Shown here in pieces: positions 1 through 7,475 of a stretch of 64,000 nt of DNA (position 1 is its first letter; each line of letters opens with the position of its first letter). The notes below the pieces were generated by a model. It did no database searches. It was not told where the DNA came from and saw nothing but the letters and a program-made list of their open reading frames with translations. Position numbers and translations under genes: made by a program. Origin of the DNA: Tangfeifania diversioriginum (lineage in GTDB: Bacteria; Bacteroidota; Bacteroidia; Bacteroidales; Prolixibacteraceae); assembly GCA_945873105.1 (NCBI GenBank), contig CAMCBW010000002.1:124001-188000 (forward strand), written 5' to 3'.

Positions 1-102
1 TTCAGCGGTTATCATTTTCTGTTCAGTAGTTCTCATTTTGCCCCCAATCTGTTAGTATCCAAAAAACTGCTATTTTTGAGATTCATCCTTCCAACTCATC
101 CC

Positions 103-1458
103 ATGAAGAAAAATTCAATGGTTCTCCTTTTGTTCGCCGCATTTGCATCCCTTTGGCTGCAGGAGCCAGCCCAGGCCCAGATTGGCCGTCGTTTCCCCTC
201 CGAAAAGAAGGTGGTCACTGATCCGGTTACCGGCACCAAACTCACCTTTCTCACCAGCACCCCTGCCGGCGACAGCAAGATATACCAGACCCACAACCAA
301 TGGACCGCTGATGGGAAATGGGTCATCTTCAGATCCGACAGGGTCAAAGGGGAAGCCTTTGCGGTCCATGAGAAATCCGGAATAATCGTTCAGGTTACCG
401 AAGGAGGCTACACCGGAATGCTGAATGTGGCCCGGAAATCGATGAAACTCTATTTCATGCGGAAAAGCAGCAGCGAATCAGCTACCAATTCCCTGCAGAT
501 TGTGGAGGTCGATCTTGCAAAACTCTTTGCCGACAGCCAGGCTGGAGCCTTAAAAGAGCATTCCGCTTACCAGCGGATCTGCGGAACAACCCCTCCGGCA
601 CTGGAGGCTGGGGGCGATATGGCATTGGATGGGGGAGAGGAGTGGGCCTGGTTCCGCGTAGGGAAGGGTGAAGCCATGATGCATCTTCCCGAAGGAACAA
701 AAATTGAAGAGGCTTTTGGCCCCCGGAAGATGGGTGCCGGACCTGCCGGAATTGCCGGGATGAATGTACTTACAGGAGAGGTTAAGTACGTCGTCTCCGT
801 ACCGTTCCAGATAGGCCACATACAGAGCAATCCATGGGTGCCGGGACAGGTAGTATTCTGCTGGGAGACAGGCGGCAAGGCTCCGCAACGTACCTGGATC
901 GTAAATGCAGACGGCTCGGGTTTACGTCCGCTTTACCCCGAAGCTCCCTATGAGTGGATTACCCATGAAGCAGTGTTTAGCCCAAACGAAGTTGCCTTTG
1001 CCATCATGGGGCACCGGAAAATTCCAAACACTAACGGGGAGGCAAAAGCGGGTACCGCGGTCGGAGGAGCCAATCCCGGTCAGGAAGCAGCCTGGGGACC
1101 ATCGGGTACCCGGGAAAAACCAACAGGGCTCGGTATCGTCAACATCGATACCAGGGAGATGACCATCGCCGGTCAGATACCTTCCGGAAGCGGATTCTGG
1201 CATGTCAACGGATCCTCCGATGGACGCTTTGTGGCAGGAGATGATTTCGACCGCAACATCTACCTGATCGACCGCAAGTCTCACGAAATGATCCTGCTCT
1301 CGGCCGGTCACAAAACCACCGCTGCCGACCACCCGCATCCAACCTTCAGCCCCGATGGTACGCGGATCGAAATCCAGTCGGCGATGTTGTCAGTCGACAA
1401 CAAATCAATGAACATTTGCATCATCCCGGTACCGAAAAAGTGGCTGGCAAAAAGATAA
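103..1458 (+). CDS. Secreted beta-propeller protein, oligogalacturonate lyase (PL22)-like
   Basis: Predicted periplasmic or outer-membrane-associated propeller enzyme. The first ~25 residues form a signal peptide (MKKNSMVLLLFAAFASLWLQ, then an AQA-type cleavage site). The mature start, with FPSEKKVVTDPVTG and a following LTFLTS, resembles the opening of PL22 oligogalacturonate lyases. These are seven-bladed propellers that split short unsaturated galacturonides by beta-elimination. Propeller-type repeats (W-x-x-DGKWVIFRSDR, FSPDGTRIEIQS) recur along the chain. The ATG at 103 is preferred over an upstream TTG at 76 because it places the signal peptide at the N-terminus. It stands alone here, convergent with rsh, 26 kb from the polysaccharide locus. 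A non-catalytic TolB-like propeller remains possible. Confidence 0.62.
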   Translation: MKKNSMVLLLFAAFASLWLQEPAQAQIGRRFPSEKKVVTDPVTGTKLTFLTSTPAGDSKIYQTHNQWTADGKWVIFRSDRVKGEAFAVHEKSGIIVQVTEGGYTGMLNVARKSMKLYFMRKSSSESATNSLQIVEVDLAKLFADSQAGALKEHSAYQRICGTTPPALEAGGDMALDGGEEWAWFRVGKGEAMMHLPEGTKIEEAFGPRKMGAGPAGIAGMNVLTGEVKYVVSVPFQIGHIQSNPWVPGQVVFCWETGGKAPQRTWIVNADGSGLRPLYPEAPYEWITHEAVFSPNEVAFAIMGHRKIPNTNGEAKAGTAVGGANPGQEAAWGPSGTREKPTGLGIVNIDTREMTIAGQIPSGSGFWHVNGSSDGRFVAGDDFDRNIYLIDRKSHEMILLSAGHKTTAADHPHPTFSPDGTRIEIQSAMLSVDNKSMNICIIPVPKKWLAKR

Positions 1459-1486
1459 CTGATCAATCTTGCTGACTAACGACTAA

Positions 1487-1564
1487 GAAACAGAGAAACA
1501 GAGAAACGGGGAAACGGGGAAACAGAGACTGCCCAATGCCCTCTGCCCCATGCCCTCTGCCCCA
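1487..1564. repeat. Intergenic 8-mer then 7-mer tandem array
   Basis: Five copies of the 8-mer gaaacaga/gaaacggg (1487-1526) are followed at once by five copies of a 7-mer of form tgcccNN (1530-1564). The pair fills most of the spacer between two convergent genes and ends two bases before the rsh stop codon. It belongs to the set of short-unit arrays seen throughout this window. Confidence 0.85.
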
Positions 1565-1566
1565 TG

Positions 1567-3750
1567 CTAAATATCCTGTCTTGTCACAGAATCTATCCCC
1601 TTCATTCGCTGTAGCTTGGTGATCAGGGTGTTCAGGTTGTCGGTGTTGTGGATGTAGAGGTAGAGGTGCCCCTCAAAAATGCCATCGTGTGCATCCAGGG
1701 TGATGGTGCGCATGTTGATGCCGTATTCGTTGGAGATGATGTTGGTAATCTGGTTGGCCATTCCCTGTTTGTCGAATCCCCTGACGTAAAGGTGAGTCAG
1801 GTAAGAGAGTACCTTGAATTTGTTCCAGGTGGCCTGGACAATGTCTTCCCCCCTGCTCGACATCAGTTTGATCGCCTCCGGACAAGTTTTCCGGTGGATG
1901 ATAATCTGTTGGTCATCGGATACGAAACCGACCACATTGTCGCCGGGAATTGGGTTGCAGCAGGGTGCCAGCGTGTAGTTGGGATTTTTGGCGTCTTCTG
2001 TCAAAAGGAATGGCTTCTTTTTGTCGATCTTCTCCTCTTTTTTGTCGGAGGAGAAGGTGAGGTTCCAGAATTTTACGAACCTGTTTTCGGATTTGGTCTG
2101 GAGTACCTCCTCCAGGTTGTCGAGGGAGACCAATCCCATCCCGATCTCCGCGTACAATTGCTCTTTTGAGTGGAATCCGTACTTGTTGAGCAATTTCTTG
2201 AGGGTGTTGGAGGTGGGTTTGACGCCCAGTTTTTCGAACTGTGCTGTCAGTTTCTTCTGTCCCTCTTCGATGTGTTTCTTCTGTTCCTGTTTGAACGAGT
2301 CCTTGATTTTGGTTTTGGCCCTAGCAGTTACGGCGATATTGATCCACTCAGGCTTGGGTGTTTGTTTCTCAGAAGTGAGGATCTCCACCTGGTCGCCGCT
2401 TTTCAGTACATGGCTCATGGGTACCAGGGCATGATTGACCTTTGCACCGATGCAGTGATGCCCCAGGGCAGAGTGGATGTCGTAGGCACAATCCAGCACG
2501 GTGGCATCTTTCGGCAGCATTTTCATCTCCCCTTTGGGGGTAAAGACGACAATTTCGCTGCTGAAGAGGTTGAGCTTGAACTCATCCAGAAAGTCAAGCG
2601 CATCCGATTCAGGATTGGCCAACAGCTCCCTGATCTTGTGCAACCATTTGTCCAGTTCGCTTTCGGCGGCATTGTCTCCCTTGTATTTGTAGTGGGCGGC
2701 AAAACCGCGTTCATCGATCTCATCCATCCTCTCACTTCGGATCTGAACCTCTACCCACTGTCCCTTGGGTCCCATCACGGTGACATGAAGTGCTTCATAC
2801 CCATTTGCCTTGGGGATGGTGATCCAGTCCCTGATCCGGTCGGGCTTTGGCGTATAGATATCTGTAATCAGGGAGAGAATATCGAAACATTGTCGCTTCT
2901 CGGAGAGGTGCTCTTTGGGCTTGAAAACGATACGGACCGCCAGCAGGTCATAGATCTCCTCAAAGGTGATGTTCTTGGTCTGCATCTTTTGGTAGATGCT
3001 GTAGATCGATTTGGTCCTTCCGCTTACGGTAAAATCAAAGTCCTCTTCGTAGAGTTTGGCCTGGATGGGTTTGGTAAAATCATGGACCAGGTAGCTGATG
3101 CGCTCCTCTTCGCTGTGCAGACTGAGTTCTATCTGCCGGTAGGTTTCAGGATCCTTGAATTTCAGGCTGAGATCTTCCAGCTCGCATTTGATGGCATAGA
3201 GGCCGAGGCGGTGGGCCAGCGGAGCAAAGATATAGAGTGTTTCGGAGGAAATTTTCAGTTGTTTGTTGAGCGGCATCGAATCCAGTGTCCGCATGTTGTG
3301 CAACCGGTCTGCCAGTTTGATCAGGATCACCCGTACATCGTCCGAAAGGGTCATCAGCATTTTCCTGAAATTGGTGGCCTGTTTGGAGTCGTAGGTGCCT
3401 GAAAGCTTGGTGAGGCCATCGACCAGCAGCGCTATTTTTGCGCCAAACATCTTTTCAATGTCCTGCACCGTATAATCTGTATCTTCCACTACATCGTGCA
3501 GGATAGCGGCGATGGCGGCCTTGGTACCGAGTCCGATCTCACTGACAACAATTTTTGCGACAGAAAGCGGATGGACAATGTAGGGTTCACCAGACCTGCG
3601 TCTGACCCCCATGTGGGCAGCCGATGCAAATTGGTAGGCCTTGTGAATCAATTGCCTGTTCTCCAGCGTCAGCGGACGCGTAAAAGATTTCAGCAAATCT
3701 TCAAACAGGTCTTCAATCTCCCTTTTCTCTATTTCTGTCTGTAAATCCAT
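1567..3750 (-). CDS. rsh: Bifunctional (p)ppGpp synthetase/hydrolase (RelA/SpoT, Rsh)
   Basis: Makes and degrades the stringent-response alarmone (p)ppGpp in the cytoplasm. Domain order is as expected for a full-length Rsh of 727 residues. The N-terminal HD hydrolase (~45-190) has intact HDVVEDTD and RLHNMRTL motifs. The synthetase follows (~235-350, RTKSIYSIYQKM, then NGYEALHVTV). A TGS domain (~390-455, FTPKGEMKMLPKDATVLDCA) and a C-terminal ACT domain (~650-727) complete it. The intact HD motif argues that hydrolase activity is retained, so this is the long bifunctional type found as the main Rsh in Bacteroidota. It is encoded alone, convergent with the propeller gene and followed upstream by a glycosyltransferase on the same strand. 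Confidence 0.95.
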   Translation of the reverse strand: MDLQTEIEKREIEDLFEDLLKSFTRPLTLENRQLIHKAYQFASAAHMGVRRRSGEPYIVHPLSVAKIVVSEIGLGTKAAIAAILHDVVEDTDYTVQDIEKMFGAKIALLVDGLTKLSGTYDSKQATNFRKMLMTLSDDVRVILIKLADRLHNMRTLDSMPLNKQLKISSETLYIFAPLAHRLGLYAIKCELEDLSLKFKDPETYRQIELSLHSEEERISYLVHDFTKPIQAKLYEEDFDFTVSGRTKSIYSIYQKMQTKNITFEEIYDLLAVRIVFKPKEHLSEKRQCFDILSLITDIYTPKPDRIRDWITIPKANGYEALHVTVMGPKGQWVEVQIRSERMDEIDERGFAAHYKYKGDNAAESELDKWLHKIRELLANPESDALDFLDEFKLNLFSSEIVVFTPKGEMKMLPKDATVLDCAYDIHSALGHHCIGAKVNHALVPMSHVLKSGDQVEILTSEKQTPKPEWINIAVTARAKTKIKDSFKQEQKKHIEEGQKKLTAQFEKLGVKPTSNTLKKLLNKYGFHSKEQLYAEIGMGLVSLDNLEEVLQTKSENRFVKFWNLTFSSDKKEEKIDKKKPFLLTEDAKNPNYTLAPCCNPIPGDNVVGFVSDDQQIIIHRKTCPEAIKLMSSRGEDIVQATWNKFKVLSYLTHLYVRGFDKQGMANQITNIISNEYGINMRTITLDAHDGIFEGHLYLYIHNTDNLNTLITKLQRMKGIDSVTRQDI

Positions 3751-3821
3751 CTGTCGTATTAAATATCACCTGTCTGGTTGAACCCTTCTCCCTTTGTTTT
3801 ATTCATCCTGTTAGGAAGGTT

Positions 3822-4988
3822 CTAAATTAACCTATTTTTTACAATCTCTTCATCCAGTTTATCAATCGTCTCTACCATTTTCCCCCACGAGAAGCGTGCC
3901 TTCTCCGATTGGATGTTCCTGGTGAATACTTCGGTCCTTTCATTTTCAAGAAAATCCAGCAGCGCAACGGCGATGGCCTCCGGATCCGGGGTCACTGCAT
4001 AACCCACCTTCCCGGTAGGGACAATTTCACCCAATCCCCCGACATCGGTTACCAAAATCGGTTTTTCGAAGTGATAGGCTATCTGGGTTACGCCGCTCTG
4101 GGTGGCACTCTTGTAAGGTTGTACGACCAGATCCGCCGCCCCAAAATAGGCAGGCACCTGCGCATCGCTGATGAAGTGGGTGTGCAATAGTACGTGTTCT
4201 TCCAAATGGTAGTTACGGATGAGCTGCTCATATTTTTCGGGGGAGGTATAATATTCTCCTGCCACCAATAGTTTGACTGGAAATTTGCGGAATTCGGGCT
4301 GTCCAAATGCGGTTAACAGCCAATCCAGCCCCTTGTATTCCCGTATGAAACCGAAAAATAGCAGGTACCTGTATTGAGGATCAAGGTTTAGCTGTTTTAG
4401 GGCCTCCTCCCGGGAGATGGCAGCACCAAAATTGTCGTAGAGGGGGTGGGGGGTATACAATACCGGTATGGACGATTTTATTTTCTTCAAATCATCCAGC
4501 ACCTTGTGAGACAAGGTCACAAAGCCATCCGAGCTTCCGACAAAATAGTTGGTCAATAACTTGTCACCCATTCGTTTCTCGTGGGGTACAATATTGTCAG
4601 CCAGTGTAATAATTCTTGTATGATGGTTGGTTCGGACGATTCGGGCAATGGTTCCCAGCGCCGGTGCCATCAATGGAATCCAAAAGCGGATGATCAGCAG
4701 GTCAGGTTTTAGCTTTTTTAGCTCCAAACCAACCTTGATCCAGTTGAAGGGATTGACTGAGTTGACCTTGATGCGGATATCCAGATCCTCCGGCGCCGGT
4801 TGGTCTGAATATTGGTCCTTGCCGGGAAAGAGGAACTTTGGATACTGCAGCGAAAAAGTAAAGATTATTACCTCGTGACCTTCACTGATAAGGGCTCTGG
4901 CCAACCTTTCGTTGAAGGTGCAAATTCCACCCGGTCGAAAAGGCCAGGTCGTACCCAGTAGAACTATGCGCTTCTTTGAAATGGTCAT
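3822..4988 (-). CDS. Glycosyltransferase family 4 (GT-B fold)
   Basis: Cytoplasmic, membrane-associated sugar transferase of the GT4 (retaining, GT-B) type, 388 residues. The N-terminal half starts with a glycine-rich loop (TTWPFRPGGICTFNERLARAL) typical of the acceptor domain. The C-terminal half has the nucleotide-sugar part, GFIREYKGLDWLLTAF, and the E-x7-E-like region around QSGVTQIAYHFEKPILVTDV followed by GGLGEIV. No signal peptide is seen. The donor and acceptor cannot be read from sequence. It stands divergent from surE with a 73-base spacer and is not in an obvious polysaccharide biosynthesis cluster. Confidence 0.88.
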   Translation of the reverse strand: MTISKKRIVLLGTTWPFRPGGICTFNERLARALISEGHEVIIFTFSLQYPKFLFPGKDQYSDQPAPEDLDIRIKVNSVNPFNWIKVGLELKKLKPDLLIIRFWIPLMAPALGTIARIVRTNHHTRIITLADNIVPHEKRMGDKLLTNYFVGSSDGFVTLSHKVLDDLKKIKSSIPVLYTPHPLYDNFGAAISREEALKQLNLDPQYRYLLFFGFIREYKGLDWLLTAFGQPEFRKFPVKLLVAGEYYTSPEKYEQLIRNYHLEEHVLLHTHFISDAQVPAYFGAADLVVQPYKSATQSGVTQIAYHFEKPILVTDVGGLGEIVPTGKVGYAVTPDPEAIAVALLDFLENERTEVFTRNIQSEKARFSWGKMVETIDKLDEEIVKNRLI

Positions 4989-5034
4989 ATCGTTACAAAA
5001 GTATCATTTTACCAAATAATTCCATCTGAACCAC

Positions 5035-5042
5035 TATCTTTG
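5035..5042 (+). promoter_or_regulatory. Candidate Bacteroidota -7 promoter element before surE
   Basis: TATCTTTG is an exact match to the TAnnTTTG -7 element of Bacteroidota sigma factors and lies 19 bases before the surE ATG, giving a very short 5' leader. No convincing -33 TTG element is visible at the usual distance, so the call is tentative. Confidence 0.4.
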
Positions 5043-5061
5043 GCGATTATTATTTAGCAAT

Positions 5062-5823
5062 ATGGAAGAACGGCCTTTGATCTTGATATCCAACGATGAT
5101 GGTGTTTTTGCCAGGGGATTGATCGAACTTATCGAAGTGATCAAGCTCTTCGGGGATATTGTCGTAGTTGCTCCCGATGCACCTCATTCGGGAATGTCTC
5201 ATGCCATCACCGTGGAGCGGCCAATCAGAATCAACAAGCTGCAACAGGAAGAGGGGCTGGTGATCTATTCCTGCTCCGGAACACCTGTCGATTGTGTCAA
5301 ACTCGCCTGCAGCAGAATATTGGACAGACTGCCCGATTTTGTCATATCCGGCATTAACCATGGGGCGAATACCTCCATATCGGTGCTCTATTCCGGAACG
5401 ATGGGAGCAGCCATAGAGGGATCCATTCATGGTATTCCCTCCATCGGATTCTCGCTCGATGACTATTCCCAGGAGGCCGATTTTACCAAGGCAAAGAAAG
5501 TAGTGGCACGGATCTTCCAGAAAGTGGCTGAATTTGGCCTGCCCGATGGTATTTGCCTCAATGTGAACATCCCCAAGGGAGAGGTGAAGGGGATCAATTT
5601 CTGCCGGCAAACCCGTGGAAAATGGGTGGAAGAGTTTGACAAACGGACGGATCCCCATGGACGCGACTACTATTGGATGACGGGTTATTTCAACGATGCC
5701 GAGAATGAAGCCAGGGATACCGACACCTTTGCCTTGCTGAATGGCTTTGTTTCAGTAGTACCTGTAACAACTGACCTTACAGCCTACAATGCTTTTCATT
5801 TCATGCAAAAATGGAAATTCTGA
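5062..5823 (+). CDS. surE: 5'/3'-nucleotidase SurE
   Basis: Metal-dependent survival phosphatase acting on nucleoside monophosphates. The signature LISNDDGVFARGL at residues 7-19 supplies the DD metal ligands. SGTPVDCVKLA and GINHGANTSISVLYSGTMGA match the other conserved SurE blocks. Length (253) is normal for the family. A small membrane protein and lpxB follow on the same strand with spacers of 4 and 33 bases, so the three are probably co-transcribed. The association of surE with lpxB is common in Bacteroidota. Confidence 0.95.
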   Translation: MEERPLILISNDDGVFARGLIELIEVIKLFGDIVVVAPDAPHSGMSHAITVERPIRINKLQQEEGLVIYSCSGTPVDCVKLACSRILDRLPDFVISGINHGANTSISVLYSGTMGAAIEGSIHGIPSIGFSLDDYSQEADFTKAKKVVARIFQKVAEFGLPDGICLNVNIPKGEVKGINFCRQTRGKWVEEFDKRTDPHGRDYYWMTGYFNDAENEARDTDTFALLNGFVSVVPVTTDLTAYNAFHFMQKWKF

Positions 5824-5827
5824 GCAA

Positions 5828-6139
5828 ATGAGTGCATCCTTCTATGAACCGACTGGCTTGAATCGGTGGTGGCTTGGTATCCTGATGGGTATAGTTTTTC
5901 CAATGGTATTTTTCCTGCTCTATTTTCTCTTCAGATTCAATGGGCCCTCCTTTGAGCGCTACCTTCAAATTCTGGTTCAGAGCGGAAAGATCATCCATGT
6001 TTTGAGCCTTTCGGTCTTGTTCAACCTGGCACCTTTTCTCTATTTTGTAAGAACCAACCGGTTTAAATCCGGCAAGGGTGTATTGTCGGTGACCATCCTT
6101 TTTGTTTTGATCCTTTTTGTGCTGAAGTTTTACCTATGA
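5828..6139 (+). CDS. Small hypothetical membrane protein
   Basis: Unrecognised protein of 103 residues with three predicted transmembrane segments: a long one near the start (WLGILMGIVFPMVFFLLYFL), one around VLSLSVLFNLAPFLYFV, and one at the C-terminus (LSVTILFVLILFVLKFYL). The ATG four bases after the surE stop is chosen over an internal upstream ATG overlapping surE. Position between surE and lpxB is the only functional hint; it may be an inner-membrane accessory of the same operon. Confidence 0.75.
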   Translation: MSASFYEPTGLNRWWLGILMGIVFPMVFFLLYFLFRFNGPSFERYLQILVQSGKIIHVLSLSVLFNLAPFLYFVRTNRFKSGKGVLSVTILFVLILFVLKFYL

Positions 6140-6172
6140 TGGTCAGTTTTAACCTATGAATACAGAACTAGG

Positions 6173-7303
6173 ATGAGGTATTTTATCATAGCAGGGGAGG
6201 CATCGGGCGATTTGCACGCTTCCTTCCTCATGAAGGGAATCAAGAAGCAAGATCCCGTAGCTGAATTCTGCTTCTTTGGTGGTGAATTGATGGAGGCCGA
6301 AGGGGGTACCCTCCTCAAGCACTACCGTGACATGGCCTTTATGGGCTTTTTTACGGTACTCCTGAATCTTCGCCAGATCAGGAAAAATTTCAGGCTGGCC
6401 GAAGCAAAATTGGTCGATTTTCAACCGGATGTACTTATTCTCGTCGACTACCCCGGGTTCAACCTACGAATGGCAAGGTTTGCCAAAGCACAAAATATCA
6501 GGACCTTCTATTATATCTCTCCGAAAATTTGGGCCTGGAAGGCAAGCCGTGTGAAATGGGTAAAAAATTATGTGGATGAGCTCTTTACCATTTTCCCTTT
6601 TGAAAAGGATTTCTACGACAAACACGACTACAGAATCCGGTATGTTGGCAATCCCACAGTAGATGAACTGGCTGTTCGTCCCAATATGAACCAGACTTTT
6701 CAGGAATTCATCAACCTCAATGGGTTGGAGGACAGACCCATCGTAGCTTTGCTTGCCGGTAGCCGCAAACAGGAGATTCAGCTTATTTTGCCTGTATTGT
6801 TGAGTGTTGCAGAGCGGTTTCCTGCTTACCAGTTTGTGATAGGAGGGGCTCCTTCCATACCGGTCGAACTTTACCACAGCAAAATGCCAGGCCATAAAAT
6901 CCCGGTGGTGTTTGGACAAACCTACGAGCTGTTGCAACAATCCAGGGCTGCCTGTGTCGCTTCCGGTACGGCTACCCTGGAGACGGCCGTCATCGACGTA
7001 CCACAGGTTGTGTGCTACATCATGGAACTGGGTCGGTTTACCTCGCTCCTGAAAAAATATTACCTTAAAATTAAATGGTTCTCCCTGGTAAATCTTGTCA
7101 TGAATGAGGAGATTGTCAAAGAGTACTTCCAGGAGAATTGCACGGTTGAGGTGGTTGCTGCCGAGCTTTCGAAATTGCTGGAAGACGATGATTACCGCAG
7201 GGAGATGCTTCAGAATTACCGGCTTATGCTTGCCAAACTTGGTCCTCCGGGTTGTGCCGACCGGGCTGCAGAAGAGATGGTTGGGCTGCTGAAAGGTCGT
7301 TAA
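6173..7303 (+). CDS. lpxB: Lipid-A-disaccharide synthase
   Basis: GT19 enzyme that joins UDP-2,3-diacylglucosamine to lipid X, forming the lipid A disaccharide at the inner membrane. The N-terminus MRYFIIAGEASGDLHAS carries the family AGExSGD signature, and RDMAFMGF, YYISPKIWAWK and ALLAGSRKQEI match further conserved blocks. SGTATLETAV lies in the donor-binding domain. Length 376 is standard. Third gene of the surE operon; a heptamer array follows its stop codon directly. Confidence 0.96.
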   Translation: MRYFIIAGEASGDLHASFLMKGIKKQDPVAEFCFFGGELMEAEGGTLLKHYRDMAFMGFFTVLLNLRQIRKNFRLAEAKLVDFQPDVLILVDYPGFNLRMARFAKAQNIRTFYYISPKIWAWKASRVKWVKNYVDELFTIFPFEKDFYDKHDYRIRYVGNPTVDELAVRPNMNQTFQEFINLNGLEDRPIVALLAGSRKQEIQLILPVLLSVAERFPAYQFVIGGAPSIPVELYHSKMPGHKIPVVFGQTYELLQQSRAACVASGTATLETAVIDVPQVVCYIMELGRFTSLLKKYYLKIKWFSLVNLVMNEEIVKEYFQENCTVEVVAAELSKLLEDDDYRREMLQNYRLMLAKLGPPGCADRAAEEMVGLLKGR

Positions 7304-7313
7304 CTGGTGGAAA

Positions 7314-7460
7314 TTAGCTGTTAGCTATTGGCTGTTAGCTATTAGCTTGGAAGCCAGAATATTATTTGTATAATATTAAATTTGGTGTTGTCAAATAGAG
7401 CATTCCTTCATTTGTATCACAATTTTAAAGCTAATAGCCAATAGCTAATAGCCAAAAGCC
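7314..7460. repeat. Inverted pair of heptamer arrays
   Basis: Left arm 7314-7348 holds five units of ttagctR/ttggctg; right arm 7429-7460 holds four and a half units of agcYaat, the reverse complement. The 80-base centre is AT-rich and unique. The arms can pair into a hairpin of about 30 base pairs. The structure fills the spacer between lpxB and the gldFG fusion and ends 15 bases before the next ATG. Confidence 0.88.
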
Positions 7461-7475
7461 TTTCATACTGAATAT

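Noticed and set aside
2170-3402. A 410-codon open frame on the plus strand inside rsh
   Set aside because: Entirely antisense to a complete, conserved Rsh protein; composition of the translation is that of a shadow frame and it resembles no family.
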